From assembly GCA_946902985.2 (NCBI GenBank), contig OX336388.2, positions 1,698,149,978 to 1,698,213,977 of the forward strand: a DNA stretch of 64,000 bases, given 5' to 3'. Position 1 is the stretch's first letter. Each line of letters begins with the position of its first letter. Shown here in pieces: positions 41,932 through 57,026 of this stretch. The notes below the pieces were generated by a model. The model made no database searches, was not told the origin of the DNA, and saw only the letters and a program-made list of their open reading frames with translations. A program made the translations under genes and the position numbers. The DNA comes from Meconema thalassinum. Its lineage: Eukaryota; Arthropoda; Insecta; Orthoptera; Tettigoniidae.

Positions 41932-44900
41932 ACTTCGTTACTAATTATGACAAGTAACTGTAATTTCGATACAAATTATGGCAGGTAACTGTAACTTCGA
42001 TACTAATTATGACAGGTAACAGCAACTTCGATACTAATTATGACAAGTAACTATAACTTCGATACAAATATTGCAGGTAACTGTAACTTCGATACTAATT
42101 ATGACAAGAAACTCTAACTTCGTTACTAATTATGACAAGTAACTGTAATTTTGTAAAAAAATTATTGTAGGTAACTGTAACTTCAATACTAATTATGACA
42201 GGTAACAGTAACTTCGATACTAATTATGGCAGGTAACAGTAACTACGATACTAATTATGACAAGTAACTGTAACTTCGATACTAATTATGACAGGTAACT
42301 GTAACTTCGTAACTTATTATGACAAGAAACTGTAATTTCGATACAAATTATGGCAGGTTACAGTAACTTCGATACTAATTATGACAGGTAACTGTAACTT
42401 CGATACTAATCATGACAAGGAACTGTAATTTCGATACAAATTATGGCAGGTAACTGTAACTTCGATACTAATTGTGACAGATAACAGTAACTTCGATACT
42501 AATTATGACAAGTAACTATAACTTCGAATCAAATTATGACAGGTAACTGTAACTTCGATACTAATTATGACAAGAAACTCTAACTTCGTTACTAATTATG
42601 ACAAGTTACTGTAATTTTGATAAAAAATTATGGTAGGTAACTGTAACTTCAATACTAATTATGACAGGTAACAGTAACTTCGATACTTATTATGACAGGT
42701 AACAAAAACTTCGTTACTAATTATCACAAGTAACTTTAATTTCGATACTAATTATAGCAGGTAACTGTAACTTCGTTACTAATTATGACAAGTCCCTGTA
42801 ATTTCGATACAAATTATGGCAGGTAACGGTAACTTCAATACTAATTATTACAAGTAACTGTAACTTCAATACTAATTATGACAGGTATCTGTAACTTCGT
42901 TACTAATTATGACAAGTAACTGTAATTTCGATACAAATTTTGGCTGGTTACTGTAACTTCGATACTAATTATGACAGGTAACAGTAACTACGATACTTAT
43001 TATGACAAGTAACTGTAACTTCGATACTAATTATGACAGGTAACTGTAACTTCGTTACTAATTATGACAGGTAACAGTAACTTCGATACTTATTATGACA
43101 GGTAACTGTAACTTCGTTATTTTTATGACAAGTAACTTTAATTTCGATACTAAATATGGCAGGTTACTGTAACTTCGTTACTAATTATGACACGTCCCTG
43201 TAATTTCGATACAAATTATGGCAGGTAATTGTAATTTCGATACTCATTATGCCAGGTAACAGTAACTTCGATACTAATTATGACAGGTAACAGTAATTTC
43301 GATACTAATTATGACAAGTAACTGTAACTTCAATACTAATTATGACAGGTTACTGTAACTTCGTTACTAATTATGACAAGTAACTGTAATTTCGTTACAA
43401 ATTATGGCAGGTAACTGTAACTTCGATACTAATTATGACAGGTAACAGCAACTTCGCTACTAATTATGACAAGTAACTATAACTTCGATACAAATTATGA
43501 CAGGTAACTGTATCTTCGATACTAATAATGACAAGAAACTCTAACTTCGTTACTAATTTTGACAAGTAACTGTAATTTTGATAAAAAATTATTGTAGGTA
43601 ACTGTAACTTCAATACTAATTATGAGAGGTAACAGTAACTTCGATACTAATTATGACAGGTAACAGTAACTTCGATACTAATTATGACAAGTAACTGTAA
43701 CTTCGATACGAATTATGACAGGTAACAGTAACTTCGATACTAATTATGAAAAGTAACTGTAATTTCGATACAAATTTTGGCAGGTAACTGTAACTGCGAT
43801 ACTAATTATGACAGGTAACAGTAACTTCGATACTAATTATGACAAGTAACTGTAACATCGATACCAATTATGACAGGTAACTGTAACTTCGTTACTAATT
43901 ATGACTTGTAACTGTAACTTCGATACAAATTATGGCAGCTAACTGTAACTTCGATACTAATTACTACAGGTAACAGTTACTTCGATACTAATTATGACAG
44001 GTTACTGTAACATCGTTACTAATTATGTCAAGTAATTGTAACTTCGATACTAATTTTGACATGTAACTGTAACTTCGATACTTATTATGACAGGTAACTG
44101 TAATTTCGATTAAAATTATGGCAGGTAACTGTAACTTCGATACTAATTATGACAGGTAACAGCAACTTCGATACTAATTATGACAAGTAACTGTAATTTC
44201 GATACAAATTTTGGCAGGTAACTGTAACTTCGATACTAATTATGACAGGTAACAGTCACTTCGATACTAATTATGACAAGTAACTGTAACATCGATACCA
44301 ATTATGACAGGTAACTGTGACTTCGTTACTAATTATGACATGTAACTGTAATTTCGATACAAATTATGGCAGGTAACTGTAACTTCGATACTAATTATGA
44401 CAGGTAACAGTAACTTCGATACAAATTATGGCAGGTAACTGTAACTTCGATACTAATTATGACAGGTAACAGTTACTTCGATACTAATTATGACAGGTAA
44501 CAGTAACTTCGATTCTAATTATGACAAGTAACTGTAACTTCGTTACTAATTATGACAAGTAACTCTAATTTTGATAAAAAATTATGGCAGGTAACTGTAA
44601 CTTCGATACTAAATAATACAGGTAACAGTAACTTCGATACTAATTATGACAGGTTACTGTAACATCGTTACTAATTATGACAAGTAAATGTAACTTCGAT
44701 ACAAATTAATACAAGTAACTGTAACTTCGATACTTATTATGACAGGTAACTGTAACTTAATTACTAATTATGACAAGAAACTGTAACTTCGATACCAATT
44801 ATGACAGGTAAATGTAACTTCGATACTAATTATGACAAGTAACTGTAACTTCGATACTAATTATGACAAGTAACTGTAACTTCGATACTTATTATGACAG

Positions 44901-45300
44901 TTAACAGTAACTTCGATATTAATTATGACAAGTAACAGTAACTTCGATACTAATTATGACAAGTAACTGTAATTTCGATACAAATTTTGGCAGGTAACTG
45001 TAACTTCGATACTAATTATGACAGGTAACAGTAACTACGATACTTATTATGACAAGTAACTGTAACTTCGATACTAATTATGACAGGTAACTGTAACTTC
45101 GTTACTAATTATGACAGGTAACATTAACTTCGATACTAATCATGACAAGTAACTGTAACTCCGATACTAATTATGACAGGTAACTGTAACTTCCTTACTA
45201 ATTATGACAAGTAACTGTAATTTCGATTCAAATTTTGGCAGGTAACTGAAACTTCGATACTTATTATGACAGGTAACAGTAACTTCGATACTAATTATGA
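41932..45300 (+). repeat. 3,442-bp higher-order unit, copy 2
   Basis: This copy follows copy 1 after about 74 bp. In that gap and just before it the array holds a local repeat: the deletion monomer with TTGCAGG is at 41,886 and again at 42,071, 185 bp on (six monomers less one base). The copy ends at about 45,300, where copy 1 reads AAGTAACTATAAC and this copy reads AAATAACTGTAAC. The sequence then enters a stretch with several shortened monomers. Confidence 0.8.
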
Positions 45301-45355
45301 CAAATAACTGTAACATCGATACTAATTATGACAGGTAACTGTAACTTCGATATTA

Positions 45356-45385
45356 ATTATGACAGGTAACTTAATTTCGATTCAA
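45356..45385 (+). repeat. 30-bp monomer, one T lost
   Basis: The monomer reads GTAACTTAATTTCG where the common type reads GTAACTTTAATTTCG. The next monomer starts after 30 bases. Confidence 0.75.
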
Positions 45386-45571
45386 ATTTCGGCAGGTAAC
45401 TGTAACTTCGATACTTATTATGACAGGTAACTGTAACTTCGATACTAATTATGACAAGTAACTGTAATTTCGATACAAATTATGGCAGGTAACTGTAACT
45501 TCGATACTAATTATGACAGGTAACAGCAACTTCGATACTAATTATGACAAGTAACTATAACTTCGATACAA

Positions 45572-45600
45572 ATTATGACAGGTAACTAACATCGATACTA
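45572..45600 (+). repeat. 29-bp monomer, two bases lost
   Basis: The monomer reads GGTAACTAACATCG, lacking two bases of the second GTAAC of the usual GGTAACTGTAAC, and the following monomer starts after 29 bases. The deletion lies inside the monomer's internal GTAACT-GTAACT direct repeat, so slippage between the two halves could have produced it. Confidence 0.75.
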
Positions 45601-46599
45601 ATTATGACAAGAAACTCTAACTTCGTTACTAATTATGACAAGTAACTGTAATTTTGATAAAAAAATATTGTAGGTAACTGTAACTTCAATACTAATTATG
45701 ACAGGTAACAGTAACGTCGATACTAATTATGACAGGTAACTGTAACTTCGTTACTTATTATGACAAGTAACTTTAATTTCGGTACTAATTATGGCAAGTT
45801 ACTGTATCTTCGTTAAAAATTATGACAAGTACCTGTAATTTCGATACAAATTATGGCAGGTAATTGTAATTTCGATACTAATTATGACAGGTAACAGTAA
45901 CTTCGATACTAATTATGACAGGTAACAGTAACTTCGATACTAATTATGACAATTAACATTAACTTCGATAATAATTATGACAGGTTACTGTAACATCGTT
46001 ACTAATTATGACAAGTAACTTTAATTTCGATACAAATTATGGCAGGCAACTGTAACTTCCATACTAATTATGACAGGTAACAGTAACTTCGATACTAATT
46101 ATGACAGGAAACTGTAACTTCGTTGCTAATTATGACATGTAACTGTAATTTCGATACAAATTATGGCAGGTATCTGTAACTTCGATACTAATTATGACAG
46201 GTAACAGCAACTTCGATACTAATTATGACAAGTAACTATAACTTCGATACAAATTATGGCAGGTAACTGTAACTTCGATACTAATTATGACAAGAAACTC
46301 TAACTTCGTTACTAATTATGACACGTAACTGTAATTTTGTAAAATAATTATTGTAGGTAACTGTAACTTCAATACTAATTATGACAGTTAACAGTAACTT
46401 CGATACTAATTATGGCAGGTAACAGTAACTACGATACTAATTATGACAAGTAACTGTAACTTCGATACTAATTATGACAGGTAACTGTAACTTCGCAACT
46501 TATTATGACAAGAAACTGTAATTTCGATACAAATTATGGCAGGTTACAGTAACTTCGATACTAATTATGACAGGTAACTGTAACTTCGATACTAATTAT

Positions 46600-49500
46600 G
46601 ACAAGTAACTATAACTTCGAATCAAATTATGACAGGTAACTGTAACTTCGATACTAATTATGACAAGAAACTCTAACTTCGTTACTAATTATGACAAGTT
46701 ACTGTAATTTTGATAAAAAATTATGGTAGGTAACTGTAACTTCAATACTAATTATGACAGGTAATAGTAACTTCGATACTAATTATGACAGGTAACTAAA
46801 ACTTCGTTACTAATTATCACAAGTAACTTTAATTTCGATACTAATTATAGCAGGTAACTGTAACTTCGTTACTAATTATGACAAGTCCCTGTAATTTCGA
46901 TACAAATTATGGCAGGTAACGGTAACTTCGATACTAATTATTACAAGTAACTGTAACTTCAATACTAATTATGACAGGTATCTGTAACTTCGTTACTAAT
47001 TATGACAAGTAACTGTAATTTCGATACAAATTTTGGCAGGTAACTGTAACTTCGATACTAATTATGACAGGTAACAGTAACGTCGATACTAATTATGACA
47101 AGTAACTGTAACTTCGATACTAATTATGACAGGTAACTGTAACTTCGTTACTAATTATGACAAGTAACTCTTATTTCGATACAAGTTATGGCAGGTAACT
47201 GTAACTTCGATACTAATTATGACAGGTAACAGTAACTTCGATACTAATTATGACTGGTAACTGTAACTTCGTTACTAATTAGGACAAGTAACTGTAATTT
47301 CGTTACAAATTTTGGCAGGTAACTGTAACTTCGATTCTAATTATGACAGGTAACAGTAACTTCGATACTAATTATGAAAAGTAACTGTAACTTCGATACT
47401 AATTATGACAGGTAACTGTAACTTCGTTACTAATTATGACAAGTAACAGTAATTTCGATACAAATTATGGCAGGTAACTGTAACTTCGATACTAATTATG
47501 ACAGGTAACAGTAACTTCGATACTAATTATGACAAGTAACATTAACTTCGATAATAATTATGACAGGTTACTGTAACATCGTTACTAATTATGACAAGTA
47601 ACTTTAATTTCGATACAAATTATGGCAGGCAACTGTAACTTCCATACTAATTATGACAGGTAACAGTAACTTCGATACTAATTATGACAGGAAACTGTAA
47701 CTTCGTTTCTAATTATGACAAGTAACTGTAATTTCGATACAAATTATGACAGGTGACTGAAACTTCGATACTAATTATGACAAGTAACAGTACCTTCGAT
47801 ACTAATTATGACAGGTAACAGTAACTTCGATACTAATTATGAAAAGTAACTGTAACTTCGATACAAATTATGGCAGGTAACTGTAACTTCGATACTAATT
47901 ATGACAAGGAACTGTAATTTCGATACAAATTATGGCAGGTAACTGTAACTTGGTTACTAATTATGACAAGTAACTGTAATTTCGATACAAATTTAGGCAG
48001 GTAACTGTAACTTCGATACTAATTATGACAGGTAACAGTAACGTCGATACTAATTATGACAAGTAACTGTAACTTGGATACTAATTATGACAGGTAACTG
48101 TAACTTCGTTACTAATTATGACAAGTAACCCTAATTTCGATATAAATTATGGCAGGTAACTGTAACTTCGATACTAATTATGACAGGTAACAGTAACTTC
48201 GATACTAATTATGAAAAGTAACTATAACTTCGATAAAAATTATGACTGGTTACTGTAACTTCGATTCTAATTATGACAAGAAACTCAAACTTCGTTACTA
48301 ATTATGACAAGTAACTGTAATTTTGATAAAAAATTATGGTAGGTAACTGTAACTTCAATACTAATTATGACAGGTAACAGTAACTTCGATACTAATTATG
48401 ACAGGAAACTGTAACTTCGTTACTAATTATGACAAGTAACTTTAATTTCGATACTAATTATGGCAGGAAACTGTATCTTCGTTACTAATTATGACAAGTC
48501 CCTGTAATTTCGATACAAATTATGGCAGGTAACTGTAACTTCGATACTAATTATGACAAGTAACTGTAACTTCGATACTAATTATGACAGGTAACTGTAA
48601 CTTCGTTATTAATTATGACAAGTAACTGTAATTTCGATACATATTTTGGCAGGTAACTGTATCTTCGTTACTAATTATGACAGGTAACAGTAACTTCGAT
48701 ACTAATTATAACAAGTTACTGTAACTTCGATACTAATTATGACAGGTAAATGTAACTTCGATACTAATTATGACAGGCAACTGTAACTTCGTTACTAATT
48801 ATTGCAAGTAACTGTAATTTCGAATCAAATTTTGGCAGGTAAATGTAACTTCGTTACTTATTATGACAGGTAACAGTAACTTCGATACTAATTATGACAA
48901 GTAACTGTAACATCGATACTAATTATGACAGGTAACTGTAACTTCGTTACTAATTATGACAAGTAACTGTAATTTCGATACAAATTATGGCAGGTAACTG
49001 TAACTTCGATACTAATTATGACAGGTAACAGCAACTTCGATACTAATTATGACAAGTAACTATAACTTCGATACAAATTATGACAGGTAACTGTAACTTC
49101 GATACTAATTATAACAAGAAACACTAACTTCGTTACTAATTATGACAAGTAACTGTAATTTTGATAAAAAATTATTGTATGTAACTGTCACTTCAATACT
49201 AATTATGACAGGTAACAGTAACTTCGATACGAATTATGACAGGTAACTGTAACTTCGTTACTTATTATGACAAGTTACTTTAATTTCGATACTAATTATG
49301 GCAGGTTACTGTAACTTCGTTACTAATTATGACAAGTCCCTGTAATTTCGAAACAAATTATGGCAGGTAATTGTAATTTCGATACTAATTATGACAGGTA
49401 ACAGTAACTTCGATTCTAATTATGACAAGTAACAGTAACTTCGATACTAATTATGACAAGTAACTGTAACTTCGATACTAATTATGACAGGTTACTGTAA

Positions 49501-51255
49501 CTTCGTTACTAATTATGACAAGTAACTGTAATTTCGATTCAAATTTTGGCAGGTAACTGTAACTTCGATACTTATTATGACAGGTAACAGTAACTTCGAT
49601 ACTAATTATGACAAGTAACTGTAACTTCGATACTAAATATGACAGGTAACAGTAACTTCGTTACTAATTATGACAAGTAACTGTAATTTCGATACAAATT
49701 ATGGCAGGTAACTGTAACTTCGATACTAATTATGACAGGTTACAGCAACTTCGATACTAATTATGGCAAGTAAATATAACTCCGATACAAATTATGACAG
49801 GTAACTGTAACTTCGATACTAATTATGACAAGAAACTCTATCTTCGTTACTAATTATGACAAGTAACTGTAATTTTGTAAAAAAATTATTGTAGGTAACT
49901 GTAACTTCAATACTAATTATGACAGGTAACAGTAACTTCGATACTAATTATGACAGGTAACAGTAACTACGATACTAATTATGACAAGTAACTGTAACTT
50001 CGATACTAATTATGACAGGTAACTGTAACTTCGTAACTTATTATGACAAGTAACTGTAATTTCGATACAAATTATGGCAGGTTACGGTAACTTCGATACT
50101 AATTATGACAGGTAACTGTAACTTCGATACTAATCATGACAAGGAACTGTAATTTCGATACAAATTATGGCAGGTAACTGTAACTTCGATACTAATTGTG
50201 ACAGGTAACAGTAACTTCGATACTAATTATGACAAGTAACTATAACTTCGAATCAAATTATGACATGTAACTGTAACTTCGATACTAATTATGACAAGAA
50301 ACTCTAACTTTGTTACTAATTATGACAAGTAACTGTAATTTTGATAAAAATTTATGGTAGGTAACTGTAACTTCAATACTAATTATGACAGGTAACAGTA
50401 ACTTCGATACTAATTATGACAGGTAACTGTAACTTCGTTACTAATTATCACAAGTAACTTTAATTTCGATACTAATTATGGCAGGTAAATGTAACTTCGT
50501 TACTAATTATGACAAGTCCCTGTAATTTCGATACAAATTATGGCAGGTAACGGTAACTTCGATACTGATTATTACAAGTTACTGTAACTTCGATACTAAT
50601 TATGACTGGTAACTGTTACTTCGTTACTAATTATGACAAGTAACTGTAATTTCGTTACAAATTTTGGCAGGTAACTGTAACTTCGATTCTAATTATGACA
50701 GGTAACAGTAACTTCGATACTTATTATGAAAAGTATCTGTAACTTCGATACTAATTATGACAGGTAACTGTAACTTCGTTACTAATTATGACAAGTAACA
50801 GTAATTTCGATACAAATTATGGCAGGTAACTGTAACTTCGATACTAATTTTGACAGGTAACAGTAACTTCGATACTAATTATGACAAGTAACATTAACTT
50901 CGATGCTAATAATGACAGGTTACTGTAACATCGTTACTAATTATGACAAGTAACTTTAATTTCGATAGAAATTATTACAGGTGACTGTAACTTCGTTACT
51001 AATTATGACAAGTAACAGTACCTTCGATACTAATTATGACAGGTAACTGTAACTTCGATATTAATTATGACAAGGAACTGTAATTTCGATACAAATTATG
51101 GCTGGTAACTGTAACTTGGTTACTAATTATGACAAGTAACTGTAATTTCGATACAAATTTAGGCTGGTAACTGTAACTTCGATACTAATTATGACAGGTA
51201 ACAGTAACGTCGATACTAATTATGACAAGTAACTGTAACTTCGATACTAATTATG
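46600..51255 (+). repeat. 10.4-kb-spaced block, copy 1 (about 4.66 kb)
   Basis: The block recurs at 57,027-61,682. GTAATAG lies at 46,761 and 57,188; the rare AACTTGGTTAC variant has its GG at 47,952 and 58,379; a second AACTTGGTTAC lies at 51,118 and 61,545. All are exactly 10,427 bp apart, so no net change of length has occurred between these points in either copy. Within the block the two AACTTGGTTAC monomers are 3,166 bp apart, which is the usual 3,414 minus eight monomers. The offset 10,427 is close to three units of 3,414 plus six monomers. Confidence 0.82.
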
Positions 51256-51579
51256 ACAAGTAACATTAACTTCGATAATAATTATGACAGGTTACTGTAA
51301 CATCGTTACTAATTATGACAAGTAACTTTAATTTCGATACAACTTATGGCAGGCAACTGTAACTTCCATACTAATTATGACAGGTAACAGTAACTTCGAT
51401 ACTAATTATGACAGGCAACAGTAACTTCGTTACTAATTATTGCAAGTAACTGTAATTTCGAATCAAATTTTGGCAGGTAAATGTAACTTCGTTACTTATT
51501 ATGACAGGTAACAGTAACATCGATACTAATTATGACAAGTAACTGTAACATCGATACTAATTATGACAGGTAACTGTAA

Positions 51580-54500
51580 CTTCGTTTCTAATTATGACAA
51601 GTAACTGTAATTTCGATACAAATTATGACAGGTGACTGAAACTTCGTTACTAATTATGACAAGTAACAGTACCTTCGATACTAATTATGACAGGTAACAG
51701 TAACTTCGATACTAATTATGAAAAGTAACTGTAACTTCGATACAAATTATGGCAGGTAACTGTAACTTCGATACTAATTATGACAAGGAACTGTAATTTC
51801 GATACAAATTATGGCAGGTAACTGTAACTTGGTTACTAATTATGACAAGAAACTGTAATTTCGATACAAATTTAGGCAGGTAACTGTAACTTCGATACTA
51901 ATTATGACAGGTAACAGTAACGTCGATACTAATTATGACAAGTAACTGTAACTTCGATACTAATTATGACAGGTAACTGTAACTTCGTTACTAATTATGA
52001 CAAGTAACCCTAATTTCGATACAAATTATGGCAGGTAAATGTAACTTCGATACTAATTATGACAGGTAACAGTAACTTCGATACTAATTATGAAAAGTAA
52101 CTATAACTTCGATAAAAATTATGACTGGTTACTGTAACTTCGATTCTAATTATGACAAGAAACTCAAACTTCGTTACTAATTATGACAAGTAACTGTAAT
52201 TTTGATAAAAAATTATGGTAGGTAACTGTAACTTCAATACTAATTATGACAGGTAACAGTAACTTCGATACTAATTATGACAGGAAACTGTAACTTCGTT
52301 ACTAATTATGACAAGTAACTTTAATTTCGATACTAATTATGGCAGGAAACTGTATCTTCGTTACTAATTATGACAAGTCCCTGTAATTTCGATACAAATT
52401 ATGGCAGGTAACTGTAACTTCGATACTAATTATGACAAGTAACTGTAACTTCGATACTAATTATGACAGGTAACTGTAACTTCGTTATTAATTATGACAA
52501 GTAACTGTAATTTCGATACATATTTTGGCAGGTAACTGTATCTTCGTTACTAATTATGACAGGTAACAGTAACTTCGATACTAATTATAACAAGTTACTG
52601 TAACTTCGATACTAATTATGACAGGTAAATGTAACTTCGATACTAATTATGACAGGCAACTGTAACGTCGTTACTAATTATTGCAAGTAACTGTAATTTC
52701 GAATCAAATTTTGGCAGGTAAATGTAACTTCGTTACTTATTATGACAGGTAACAGTAACATCGATACTAATTATGACAAGTAACTGTAACTTCGATACTA
52801 ATTATGACAGGAAACTGTAACTTCGTTACTAATTATGACAAGTAACTGTAATTTCGATACAAATTATGGCAGGTAACTGTAACTTCGATACTAATTATGA
52901 CAGGTAACAGCAACTTCGATACTAATTATGACAAGTAACTATAACTTCGATACAAATTATGACAGGTAACTGTAACTTCGATACTAATTATAACAAGAAA
53001 CACTAACTTCGTTACTAATTATGACAAGTAACTGTAATTTTGATAAAAAATTATTGTATGTAACTGTCACTTCAATACTAATTATGACAGGTAACAGTAA
53101 CTTCGATACGAATTATGACAGGTAACTGTAACTTCGTTACTTATTATGACAAGTAACTTTAATTTCGATACTAATTATGGCAGGTTACTGTAACTTCGTT
53201 ACTAATTATGACAAGTCCCTGTAATTTCGAAACAAATTATGGCAGGTAATTGTAATTTCGATACTAATTATGACAGGTAACAGTAACTTCGATTCTAATT
53301 ATGACAAGTAACGGTAACTTCGATACTAATTATGACAAGTAACTGTAACTTCGATACTAATTATGACAGGTTACTGTAACTTCGTTACTAATTATGACAA
53401 GTAACTGTAATTTCGATTCAAATTTTGGCAGGTAACTGTAACTTCGATACTTATTATGACAGGTAACAGTAACTTCGATACTAATTATGACAAGTAACTG
53501 TAACTTCGATACTAATTATGACAGGTAACAGTAACTTCGTTACTAATTATGACAAGTAACTGTAATTTCGATACAAATTATGGCAGGTAACTGTAACTTC
53601 GATACTAATTATGACAGGTTACAGCAACTTCGATACTAATTATGACAAGTAAATATAACTCCGATACAAATTATGACAGGTAACTGTAACTTCGATACTA
53701 ATTATGACAAGAAACTCTATCTTCGTTACTAATTATGACAAGTAACTGTAATTTTGTAAAAAAATTATTGTAGGTAACTGTAACTTCAATACTAATTATG
53801 ACTGGTAACAGTAACTTCGATACTAATTATGACAGGTAACAGTAACTACGATACTAATTATGACAAGTAACTGTAACTTCGATACTAATTATGACAGGTA
53901 ACTGTAACTTCGTAACTTATTATGACAAGTAACTGTAATTTCGATACAAATTATGGCAGGTTACGGTAACTTCGATACTAATTATGACAGGTAACTGTAA
54001 CTTCGATACTAATCATGACAAGGAACTGTAATTTCGATACAAATTATGGCAGGTAACTGTAACTTCGATACTAATTGTGACAGGTAACAGTAACTTCGAT
54101 ACTAATTATGACAAGTAACTATAACTTCGAATCAAATTATGACATGTAACTGTAACTTCGATACTAATTATGACAAGAAACTCTAACTTCGTTACTAATT
54201 ATGACAAGTAACTGTAATTTTGATAAAAATTTATGGTAGGTAACTGTAACTTCAATACTAATTATGACAGGTAACAGTAACTTCGATACTAATTATGACA
54301 GGTAACTGTAACTTCGTTACTAATTATCACAAGTAACTTTAATTTCGATACTAATTATGGCAGGTAACTGTAACTTCGTTACTAATTATGACAAGTCCCT
54401 GTAATTTCGATACAAATTATGGCAGGTAACGGTAACTTCGATACTGATTATTACAAGTAACTGTAACTTCGATACTAATTATGACTGGTAACTGTTACTT

Positions 54501-54970
54501 CGTTACTAATTATGACAAGTAACTGTAATTTCGTTACAAATTTTGGCAGGTAACTGTAACTTCGATTCTAATTATGACAGGTAACAGTAACTTCGATACT
54601 TATTATGAAAAGTATCTGTAACTTCGATACTAATTATGACAGGTAACTGTAACTTCGTTACTAATTATGACAAGTAACAGTAATTTCGATACAAATTATG
54701 GCAGGTAACTGTAACTTCGATACTAATTATGACAAGTAACATTAACTTCGATGCTAATAATGACAGGTTACTGTAACATCGTTACTAATTATGACAAGTA
54801 ACTTTAATTTCGATAGAAATTATTACAGGTGACTGTAACTTCGTTACTAATTATGACAAGTAACAGTACCTTCGATACTAATTATGACAGGTAACTGTAA
54901 CTTCGATACTAATTATGACAAGGAACTGTAATTTCGATACAAATTATGGCAGGTAACTGTAACTTGGTTA
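51580..54970 (+). repeat. Internal further copy at offset 3,879 (later 3,848)
   Basis: This stretch repeats 47.70-51.12 kb. GG of AACTTGGTTAC is at 47,952 and 51,831, TGTATG at 49,176 and 53,055, and TTTATGG at 50,351 and 54,230, all 3,879 apart (3,414 plus 15 monomers). Beyond about 54.7 kb the offset falls to 3,848 (ACATTAAC at 50,891 and 54,739; GG at 51,118 and 54,966), because exactly one monomer is missing near 54,730. The same markers occur 6,548 bp further on (58,379; 59,603; 60,778), so this block exists three times in the window. Confidence 0.83.
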
Positions 54971-57026
54971 CTAATTATGACAAGTAACTGTAATTTCGAT
55001 ACAAATTAAGGCAGGTAACTGTAACTTCGATACTAATTATGACAGGTAACAGTAACTTCGATACTAATTATGAAAAGTAACTATAACTTCGATAAAAATT
55101 ATGACTGGTTACTGTAACTTCGATTCTAATTATGACAAGAAACTCAAACTTCGTTACTAGTTATGACAAGTAACTGTAATTTTGATAAAAAATTATGGTA
55201 GGTAACTGTAACTTCAATACTAATTATGACAGGTAACAGTAACTTCGATACTAATTATGACAGGAAACTGTAACTTCGTTACTAATTATGACAAGTAACT
55301 TTAATTTCGATACTAATTATGGCAGGAAACTGTATCTTCGTTACTAATTATGACAAGTCCCTGTAATTTCGATACAAATTATGGCAGGTAACTGTAACTT
55401 CGATACTAATTATGACAAGTAACTGTAACTTCGATACTAATTATGACAGGTAACTGTAACTTCGTTATTAATTATGACAAGTAACTGTAATTTCGATACA
55501 AATTTTGGCAGGTTACTGTAACTTCGTTACTTATTATGACAGGTAACAGTAACTTCGATACTAATTATGACAAGTAACTGTAACATCGATACTAATTATG
55601 ACAGGTAACTGTAACTTCGTTACTAATTATGACAAGTAACTGTAATTTCGATACAAATTATGGCAGGTAACTGTAACTTCGATACTAATTATGACAGGTA
55701 ACAGCAACTTCGATACTAATTATGACCAGTAACTATAACTTCGATACAAATTATGACAGGTAACTGTAACTTCGATACTAATTATGACAAGAAACTCTAA
55801 CTTCGTTACTAATTAAGACAAGTAACTGTAATTTTGATAAAAAAATATTGTAGGTAACTGTAATTTCAATACTAATTATGACAGGTAACAGTAACTTCGA
55901 TACGAATTATGACAGGTAACTGTAACTTCGTTACTTATTATGACAAGTAACTTTAATTTCGATACTAATTATGGCAGGTTACTGTAACTTCGTTACTAAT
56001 TATGACAAGTCCCTGTAATTTCGAAACAAATTATGGCAGGTAATTGTAATTTCGATACTAATTATGACAGGTAACAGTAACTTCGATTCTAATTATGACA
56101 AGTAACAGTAACTTCGATACTTATTATGACAAGTAACTGTAACTTCGATACTAATTATGACAGGTAACTGTAACTTCGTTACTAATTATGTCAAGTAACT
56201 GTAATTTCGATTCAAATTTTGGCAGGTAACTGTAACTTCGATACTTATTATGACAGGTAACAGTAACTTCGATACTAAATATGACAAGTAACTGTAACTT
56301 CGATACTAATTATGACAGGTAACAGTAACTTCGTTACTAATTATGACAAGTAACTGTAATTTCGATAGAAATTATGGCAGGTAACTGTAACTTCGATACT
56401 AATTATGACAGGTTACAGCAACTTCGATACTAATTATGACAAGTAAATATAACTTCGATACAAATTATGACAGGTAACTGTAACTTCGATACTAATTATG
56501 ACAAGAAACTCTATCTTCGTTACTAATTTTGACAAGTAACTGTAATTTTGTAAAAAAAATTATTGTAGGTAACTGTAACTTCAATACTAATTATGACAGG
56601 TAACAGTAACTTCGATACTAATTATGACTGGTAACAGTAACTACGATACTAATTATGACAAGTAACTGTAACTTCGATACTAATTATGCAGGTAACTGTA
56701 ACTTCGTAACTTATTATGACAAGTAACTGTAATTTCGATACAAATTATGGCAGGTTACAGTAACTTCGATACTAATTATGACAGGTAACTGTAACTTCGA
56801 TACTAATCATGACAAGGAACTGTAATTTCGATACAAATTATGGCAGGTAACTGTAACTTCGATACTAATTGTGACAGGTAACTGTAACTTCGATACTAAT
56901 TATGACAGGTAACTGTAACTTCGTTACTAATTATGACAAGTAACAGTAATTTCGATACAAATTATGGCAGGTAATTGTAACTTCGATACTAATTGTGACA
57001 GGTAACAGTAACTTCGATACTAATTA
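54971..57026 (+). repeat. Array stretch shared with 61.7-62.9 kb
   Basis: The TACTAG variant at 55,155 has its partner at 61,889 (offset 6,734), and ATGTCAAG at 56,188 has one at 62,394 (6,206); the difference of 528 bp is about 17 monomers. It includes a one-base-deletion monomer with AATTATGCAGG near 56,690 and an 8-A run near 56,555. It ends where the second copy of the 10.4-kb-spaced block starts. Confidence 0.65.

Larger units (their letters stand above)
45301..46599 (+). repeat. Array stretch with clustered short monomers
   Basis: Ordinary 31-bp monomers here are mixed with shortened ones: 45,356-45,385 is 30 bp (GGTAACTTAATTTCG, one T missing) and 45,572-45,600 is 29 bp (GGTAACTAACATCG, two bases missing). 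A-run monomers lie near 45,657 and 46,338. The CAGCAAC, TGTAGG and TTCGCAACTTATTATG types place it in the same higher-order family as 38.5-39.0 and 42.0-42.4 kb. The right end joins the block that recurs 10,427 bp further on. Confidence 0.65.
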
